Below, one piece after another: positions 59,676 to 64,000 of a DNA stretch of 64,000 nt. The DNA lies in the NCBI GenBank assembly GCA_003994795.1, contig AP018269.1, positions 3,705,677 to 3,769,676 of the forward strand, read 5' to 3'. A program made the translations under genes and the position numbers. The DNA comes from Cylindrospermum sp. NIES-4074. Its GTDB lineage: Bacteria; Cyanobacteriota; Cyanobacteriia; Cyanobacteriales; Nostocaceae. The notes beneath the pieces were generated by a model. That model was given only the letters and a program-made list of their open reading frames with translations. It was not told the origin of the DNA and ran no database searches. Position 1 is the first letter of the stretch, and the number at the start of each line of letters is the position of its first letter.

Positions 59676-61259
59676 ATGTTTTGGGCTGATAAAATCGCTG
59701 CTGATGCACAAGGCTACCAGGTAGTTAATGATTCTAAGACTCCCTCCGGCAGGGTACACGTAGGGTCATTGCGGGGTGTGGTTATCCATGACGTTATTTA
59801 CCGTGCCTTGAAACACGCAGGTAAGCCCGTGAAATTCTTGTACGGTGTGGATGACTATGATGCACTGGACACCGTTCCTAAATACCTAGACCAGGAAAAA
59901 TTTACTCCCTATCTTGGTTTTCCCCTGTGTAACGTACCTTCACCAGAAGATACAGCGAGTGATTACGCTAAGTATTTTATTGGTGAATTTTTTGAATCTT
60001 TCGAGTATTTAGGAATAAAACCAGAAACTTATTTTTTGCGTGATTTATATCGCACTGGAAAACTGAATTCCTACATCGATACTTTTCTCAAAAATGCTCA
60101 CCTTGTGAGAGAAGCTTATAAAGAGGTGAGTAAGGCAGACCGACCAAGTAATTGGTATCCTTTTCAAGTTATATGTGAGCATTGCGGCAAAATTGCCACC
60201 ACAGTTGTTACAGATTACAACGGTTCAGAAGTTTTTTACACTTGTAAACCAGATGCAACAGACTATGTAAAAGGTTGCGGTCATTCTGGTTGGGTTTCTC
60301 CTTTTGATGGTAATGGTAAATTGCCTTGGAAAGTTGAATGGGTTGCTAAGTGGGATGTCTTGGGTGTAACTATCGAAATGGCAGGTAAAGACCACTCACA
60401 AAAAGGTGGTTCTAGAGATGTGGCAAATGCTATCTCTCGTAAGGTTTTGCAAAAGCAACCACCTTTCCATTCTCCCTATGAATTTATTCTTGTGAATGGC
60501 ACAAAAATGAGTTCCTCTAAAGGTGTTGGTTCCAGTGCAAAGGAAATTGCTGCTTTACTTCCTGCTGAATTACTGCGCTTTTTGATGCTGCGGACTCAGC
60601 CAAGGTCAGTAATTAACTTTGCACCTAATTATGAAACCATCACCAGACTTTTCCGGGACTACGATACTTTAATCAACAAGTATCAACCTGCTTCAGAATT
60701 AACTGAGGAATTAATGCCGCTATTTTACGCGCAGTTAGGGGATGAAATTAAACCTTTCCAACCTTTTGACTTTAGTACCCTAATTTCACTGCTGCAAGTT
60801 CCTCGCTTGAATATTCAAGAAGAAGTAACGCAACGCAGTACACAGCCTTTAAGTGAATATGATCAGCAAATCGTCAATCAAAGAATTGCTGCGGCTCAAA
60901 GGTGGTTACAAGACTATGCAGATGAGGAAGAAAAGTTAGTTCTTTATCTGGAAGAAGTGCCAGAAAAAGCCAATGAATTAACAGAAGAACAGATTGCTTA
61001 TTTGCAAAGGCTGGTTGAGAATTTGCAGAATATTCCTAATTGGGAAGCGGAAGAATTACAAACTTTAATTTTCTCAACTACTAAAGAGTTGCAAATTCAG
61101 CAAGCAAATGCTTTTAAAGCTTTGTACTTATCCTTTTTAAATAAGGAACGGGGGCCAAAAGCTGGCGGTTTGTTGTCTTATTTAGAGAAATCTTTTGTAA
61201 TTTCGCGTCTGCAAGATGTGATTGCATTGAATGCCGCTAAGGAAACGGCAGAAGTTTAA
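59676..61259 (+). CDS. lysS: class I lysyl-tRNA synthetase
   Basis: A 527-aa class I (archaeal-type) LysRS that attaches Lys to tRNA-Lys. The HIGH-like motif is PSGRVHVGSLRG (H28-V-G-S31) and the KMSKS-like motif is KMSSSKG (277-282). CEHCGKI and the Cys/His-containing YTCKPDATDYVKGCGH form a zinc site. The length matches class I enzymes (about 510-540), not class II bacterial LysRS with its HGxEMxN-type motifs. Class II is usual in cyanobacteria, so this may be a replacement or an additional copy. It is followed by a 38-bp MITE-end hairpin. Confidence 0.93.
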   Translation: MFWADKIAADAQGYQVVNDSKTPSGRVHVGSLRGVVIHDVIYRALKHAGKPVKFLYGVDDYDALDTVPKYLDQEKFTPYLGFPLCNVPSPEDTASDYAKYFIGEFFESFEYLGIKPETYFLRDLYRTGKLNSYIDTFLKNAHLVREAYKEVSKADRPSNWYPFQVICEHCGKIATTVVTDYNGSEVFYTCKPDATDYVKGCGHSGWVSPFDGNGKLPWKVEWVAKWDVLGVTIEMAGKDHSQKGGSRDVANAISRKVLQKQPPFHSPYEFILVNGTKMSSSKGVGSSAKEIAALLPAELLRFLMLRTQPRSVINFAPNYETITRLFRDYDTLINKYQPASELTEELMPLFYAQLGDEIKPFQPFDFSTLISLLQVPRLNIQEEVTQRSTQPLSEYDQQIVNQRIAAAQRWLQDYADEEEKLVLYLEEVPEKANELTEEQIAYLQRLVENLQNIPNWEAEELQTLIFSTTKELQIQQANAFKALYLSFLNKERGPKAGGLLSYLEKSFVISRLQDVIALNAAKETAEV

Positions 61260-61273
61260 AGCGTAAAATATAG

Positions 61274-61311
61274 GTAAGCATTCAGCTAATAGTTCACTGT
61301 TGAATGCTTAC
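61274..61311 (+). mobile_element. minimal GTAAGC-type MITE ends (38 bp)
   Basis: GTAAGCATTCAGCTAATAG then TTCACTGTTGAATGCTTAC: the two element ends lie almost end to end, giving an 11-bp perfect stem (GTAAGCATTCA / TGAATGCTTAC). It starts 15 bp after the LysRS stop. It lacks a target duplication. It appears to be an internal-deletion derivative and may now act as a terminator. Confidence 0.7.
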
Positions 61312-61376
61312 TTAAAATTTTGACATTGTAAAAATTATTAGTGCAAGAGAAACAACACGCAGAGAACGGAGGTTTT

Positions 61377-61613
61377 ATGAAGAAGGAAACTAACTCTGAA
61401 TTTGATGATGAACTGCGTCCTGAATATGATTTCACTCAGTTAGAAGGAGGCGTTTGGGGTAAGTATGTGGAACGTTACAGAGAAGGCACTAACTTAGTTT
61501 TACTAGCACCCGATGTTGCTCAGGCTTTTCCAACGGCTGAGGCTGTGAATGAGGCATTAAGATTATTAATTAGGCTTGCCAAATCTCAAGTAGAAAATGT
61601 TGAGAATATTTAA
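61377..61613 (+). CDS. orphan antitoxin-like protein (78 aa)
   Basis: A 78-aa acidic protein, MKKETNSEFDDELRPEYDFTQLEGGVWGKYVERYREGTNLVLLAPDVAQAFPTAEAVNEALRLLIRLAKS. I choose ATG 61377 because GGAGG lies 4-8 bp before it; an upstream GTG (61341) is open but less likely. REYDF-like and the C-terminal beta-alpha-alpha run (NLVLLAPDVAQAFPTAEAVNEALRLLI) resemble ribbon-helix-helix antitoxins. No toxin gene follows on the same strand. A solitary or decayed toxin-antitoxin antitoxin is likely. Confidence 0.72.
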   Translation: MKKETNSEFDDELRPEYDFTQLEGGVWGKYVERYREGTNLVLLAPDVAQAFPTAEAVNEALRLLIRLAKSQVENVENI

Positions 61614-61801
61614 GCGATTGTGTTTTTTTAGGGAATTTTGAAGAGGGCTATCCCTTTTACTCAGAGAGATTTATTATGCTAATACAACATATATTAGTCT
61701 ATTTATTTTTAGATATATGTATATAAATTAATTTATAAGTATAAAATCAAGATTGGAGTAAATTATAGCCACTCGAACCCCGCTATATAGTTTTACATAA
61801 T

Positions 61802-62326
61802 TCAAAAAGAATCAAAATTATCAGATAGCCATTGTACAAATTTCATAGCATCTTGATAAAGTTCATATACTTCTTTGGCAGTTCTTTCTATAGTATAACT
61901 TGCAAAGTTCTGATGAACTAGGCAATTTCGCATATGGCCTAGTTCTAAAAAAGATTTTACGGCATTATCTAAACTAGTATCACTTTTAATTTTTTGCGCT
62001 ACTTGACTTTTAAATTCGTCACCGAATAAGGCAAAGAATTTATTTGCGTTTTTTTTATCCCATTCAAAGTAAGTATGATATTGTCTTTCAATTACCCTAC
62101 GTTTGACCAAAGAAGTGATACACTTATCATTACTTGTTTTGCGTTCAACAAAAGCCTGAAGTATTCTACAAATTTCTTCCTCAAAGAAGCTTGCTGATGA
62201 CAATAAAAGATATTTTTTAAAAGTTACGTCAAATTGACTAGCAAAGGATATTTCCTTTTGTAGGCTTAGATATTCAAGTAATACTAAGTTATCCTTATAT
62301 ATACGATCAACAATAGTCTCTGCCAT
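61802..62326 (-). CDS. HEPN-domain protein (RiboL-PSP/MAE_28990-like), DUF262 partner
   Basis: A 174-aa all-helical protein whose C-terminal part carries the HEPN RNase motif RNxxxH: R133-N134-CLV-H138 (HMRNCLVHQN). The rest (AETIVDRIYKDNLVLLEYLSLQKEI, FKKYLLLSSASFFEEEICRIL) fits the RiboL-PSP-type HEPN family found as MAE_28990/MAE_18760 proteins. HEPN proteins with this motif are mostly RNA-cleaving toxins in defence and toxin-antitoxin systems. It starts 6 bp after the stop of the DUF262 gene (GATAAA between), so the two are one operon. No other domain is seen. Confidence 0.82.
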   Translation of the reverse strand: MAETIVDRIYKDNLVLLEYLSLQKEISFASQFDVTFKKYLLLSSASFFEEEICRILQAFVERKTSNDKCITSLVKRRVIERQYHTYFEWDKKNANKFFALFGDEFKSQVAQKIKSDTSLDNAVKSFLELGHMRNCLVHQNFASYTIERTAKEVYELYQDAMKFVQWLSDNFDSF

Positions 62327-62332
62327 TTTATC

Positions 62333-63547
62333 TCAAGATAGTGTTTGTTCACATAAAATACTCATTGCCCTATCTAGTCTTCTTTTTACATTTTCTTTAC
62401 TTGTCGTTTGAGATTGAATAGCTTTTATAAACTCAGAATCATCTTTTAGAGATTCAAGCTTTTCAGCGTCTATCTTTCTCTCTACTAACCGCTGTTCTTT
62501 AAATGCACGGCTACATTGAGCAAAAAATACAGCTTCAAACATAGATATATTGAATTTCTTTGTTGTCTTTAAATAAAAAGCCTTTTCGGGTAGATTTGAA
62601 CAGGTTAGCAAGAAAGAGTTAAATAGAACTTCAAGATAGTTTATTTGTTCCTTGTCTAATTTCTTACACTTTCGAGAAAAGTCATTGAGAAATTTAACCA
62701 TTGAAGATTGATAACCTTCCCATTGCATCAATATTGCAAATCCTCTCAACAGGGTTTCAATATCTTTCATGTTCAAGTCTGGTTCATCGACACCAATTAT
62801 TTTGCGCCACTCTGAAAGGGTATTCAGTTTGTAGAGCATTGTGTAGAAGTCTGAATAGTAAAGACTCATTCGGATTTCTTGAGGTTTTAAATTAACACCA
62901 CCAGAGTTAAGCCTGTTAAATATTTCATATATACATGAATCATCATTTTCTGGAAAGGTTTGTTTAATAAAAACATTCCTAATAGTTCTTAAATCAAAAG
63001 CAACCTTATATTCAGCAAGTGTAGAATAATTAAGTTTATTTAACTTGTTGGGTTGTTGAGGTGAATTTGCAGGTAACTGTAAATTAAAGTTTGTAAAATA
63101 TTCATCATCACTTATAATATTATCAGGTATTTTACCATTTTGCTCAAAAATTCTTCTGAGAGAATTCCTTTTTTCTTTCCTTGGAAATCTCTGCTTTATA
63201 AAGTAATATATGGACATAAGGCGCTGCTGTCCATCTATTAAAAGAAAACTATTTCTTGACTCTTCATAAAGAAATATTTGTGGAATAGGTAAACCAATAA
63301 TAAGAGATTCAATTAACTTTGAAGCTCGTTTTATATCCCATACGTAGTTACGCTGAAAAGCTGGTATTTTAATTGCTCCCGACTCCATAAAATCATACAT
63401 TGTTCGTGTATTAAAGTCGTTCGGCGATGTCGTTATCTCATACTCATTTATCGTGTATGATTCATCCTCTTGGGAGTCATCATAAGATTCAAACCAGTCT
63501 TGTGTAACTTCAATGTTTTCTTGCATATACTGCCTAAATGAAGCCAT
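62333..63547 (-). CDS. DUF262 (ParB/Srx-fold NTPase-nuclease-like) protein
   Basis: A 404-aa DUF262 protein related to the N-terminal half of GmrS/D-type enzymes. It shows IPAFQRNYVWDIKRASKLIESLIIGLPIP (about 61-89), FLLIDGQQRLMSIYYF with the invariant DGQQR (105-109), and IFNRLNSGGVNLKPQEIRMSLY. The ParB-like fold binds and hydrolyses nucleotides and may cleave DNA. The DUF1524 HNH domain of GmrSD is absent; instead a HEPN gene follows directly, suggesting that the RNase supplies the effector. The first 50 residues are acidic (QEDESYTINEYE). It has its own promoter region with an inverted repeat at 63598-63632. Confidence 0.85.
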   Translation of the reverse strand: MASFRQYMQENIEVTQDWFESYDDSQEDESYTINEYEITTSPNDFNTRTMYDFMESGAIKIPAFQRNYVWDIKRASKLIESLIIGLPIPQIFLYEESRNSFLLIDGQQRLMSIYYFIKQRFPRKEKRNSLRRIFEQNGKIPDNIISDDEYFTNFNLQLPANSPQQPNKLNKLNYSTLAEYKVAFDLRTIRNVFIKQTFPENDDSCIYEIFNRLNSGGVNLKPQEIRMSLYYSDFYTMLYKLNTLSEWRKIIGVDEPDLNMKDIETLLRGFAILMQWEGYQSSMVKFLNDFSRKCKKLDKEQINYLEVLFNSFLLTCSNLPEKAFYLKTTKKFNISMFEAVFFAQCSRAFKEQRLVERKIDAEKLESLKDDSEFIKAIQSQTTSKENVKRRLDRAMSILCEQTLS

Positions 63548-63597
63548 CAGGCTAATTTAATTAATTGCATGTAGTTTTAGCCTGCATAGACAGACTT

Positions 63598-63632
63598 TGC
63601 ACTCATGGCTCTATGCTTTTAGCTTGAGTGCA
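63598..63632 (-). promoter_or_regulatory. inverted repeat upstream of the DUF262-HEPN operon
   Basis: Perfect 8-bp arms TGCACTCA/TGAGTGCA separated by 19 nt, 51-85 bp upstream of the DUF262 ATG (63547). It could be an operator for autoregulation; there is no direct evidence. Confidence 0.3.
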
Positions 63633-63829
63633 TATAAATAAAGACTATTCGAGAATTATAGTAGACAATCTCTCGCTATGTAAAGCTACTTACAAGACTA
63701 ATATCACTTATTGCACTGCCTTATCTTTAATATTTTTTTAGCCAAGTCATCCAGGAACTCCGGTCAACAGTTAGTTCTGGTTTGCGAAAATAACAGTAAA
63801 TTAACAACTGAGTTACCCTACTATCAAAC

Positions 63830-63870
63830 TCCGCGTTCCTCCGCGCTGCCTTTGCGTCCCTCTGCGTTAA
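63830..63870. repeat. CTCTGCG/CGCAGAGG dispersed repeat (inverted)
   Basis: CCGCGTTCCTCCGCGCTGCC-TTTGCGTCCCTCTGCGTTAA-type sequence, the reverse of the repeats at 56618 and 57682. It sits just after the proB stop. Confidence 0.7.
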
Positions 63871-63878
63871 AAAAACTC

Positions 63879-64000
63879 CTAAGTCAAAACCAAATTATCC
63901 CGGTGAACCACAGTTTCCGCACCCACATAACCCAAAATAGTGGAAATATCTCGTGAATGACACCCACGAATCTTTTGCAGTTCTTCGCTGCTATAATTCA
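63879..64000 (-). CDS. proB: glutamate 5-kinase, C-terminal end (partial)
   Basis: The minus-strand frame entering from the right edge ends at TAG 63881-63879 and gives the last 39 residues: NYSSEELQKIRGCHSRDI, ILGYVGAETVVHRDNLVLT. This is the characteristic end of the C-terminal PUA domain of cyanobacterial ProB, which phosphorylates glutamate in proline synthesis. The kinase domain lies outside the window. Confidence 0.88.
   Translation of the reverse strand, partial: NYSSEELQKIRGCHSRDISTILGYVGAETVVHRDNLVLT

Larger units (their letters stand above)
63548..63878. other. 331-bp spacer, DUF262 promoter region and dispersed repeat
   Basis: TGCACTCA (63598-63605) and TGAGTGCA (63625-63632) form an 8-bp inverted repeat 51-85 bp before the DUF262 start. 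The CGCAGAGG-type repeat lies at 63830-63870 inverted. An 81-codon plus-strand frame here (63711) is not supported. Confidence 0.55.

Noticed and set aside
63711-63956. Plus-strand 81-codon frame near the right edge
   Set aside because: Overlaps the proB 3' end on the other strand and reads the CGCAGAGG-type repeat.

Overview
The window is chromosomal DNA of a filamentous cyanobacterium, most likely Nostocales. The evidence is the dense scatter of HIP1 octamers (GCGATCGC), many heptanucleotide tandem repeats in spacers, a 37-nt CRISPR repeat of Nostocales type, and cyanobacterial genes: zeta-carotene desaturase, a high-light-inducible protein, an 806-aa SusA-type sucrose synthase, a GH57/DUF3536 enzyme, a coxBAC operon with divergent heme A/heme O synthase genes, and several cyanobacteria-only small proteins. 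No rRNA or tRNA gene was seen.

Layout. 0-7 kb: end of an unknown gene, CPBP-type membrane protease, TM2 protein, two tiny membrane proteins, a Cu-type P1B ATPase and an FHA protein. 7.3-9.2 kb: an IS200/IS605 element with intact TnpB and frameshifted TnpA. 9.3-25.8 kb: housekeeping genes (epimerase, A-type Fe-S carrier, crtQ, lipoxygenase, 2Fe-2S ferredoxin, cobQ, PrxQ, an ABC-2 exporter). 26-41 kb: susA, a CAX antiporter, GH57, an acetyltransferase, an SDR, a fused peptide-type ABC ATPase and an FTR1 permease. 40.8-49.7 kb: an ethylene-receptor-like histidine kinase, a Pmp3 peptide, a three-spacer CRISPR array without cas genes, a four-EF-hand protein, a PEP-CTERM-like hydrolase, alanine dehydrogenase, an Hli protein, a WD40 protein and a SET-domain protein. 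50.2-56.6 kb: ctaC-ctaD-ctaE (reverse) facing away from ctaA and ctaB (forward), enough for an aa3-type oxidase and its heme. 56.7-63.5 kb: a loose island of toxin/antitoxin-like and RNase-like genes (HicB-like remnant, DUF5615/DUF433, NYN, an orphan antitoxin-like protein, a DUF262 + HEPN pair) around a ferredoxin-MBL protein and a class I lysyl-tRNA synthetase. The right edge holds the 3' end of proB.

The strongest non-genic signal is a family of about 180-215 bp non-coding elements with 13-bp terminal inverted repeats beginning GTAAGC. Two copies carry perfect 8-bp target duplications, which makes them IS66-type MITEs. Other repeat layers are a 28-bp palindrome family, an ATCAGGAT-ended element, several GC-rich hairpin repeats (one inside crtQ) and heptad repeats filling spacers within operons. 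The best candidates for an under-described system are the DUF262-HEPN cassette, and the histidine kinase whose ethylene-receptor-like domain keeps the copper cysteine but has Tyr in place of the copper histidine.
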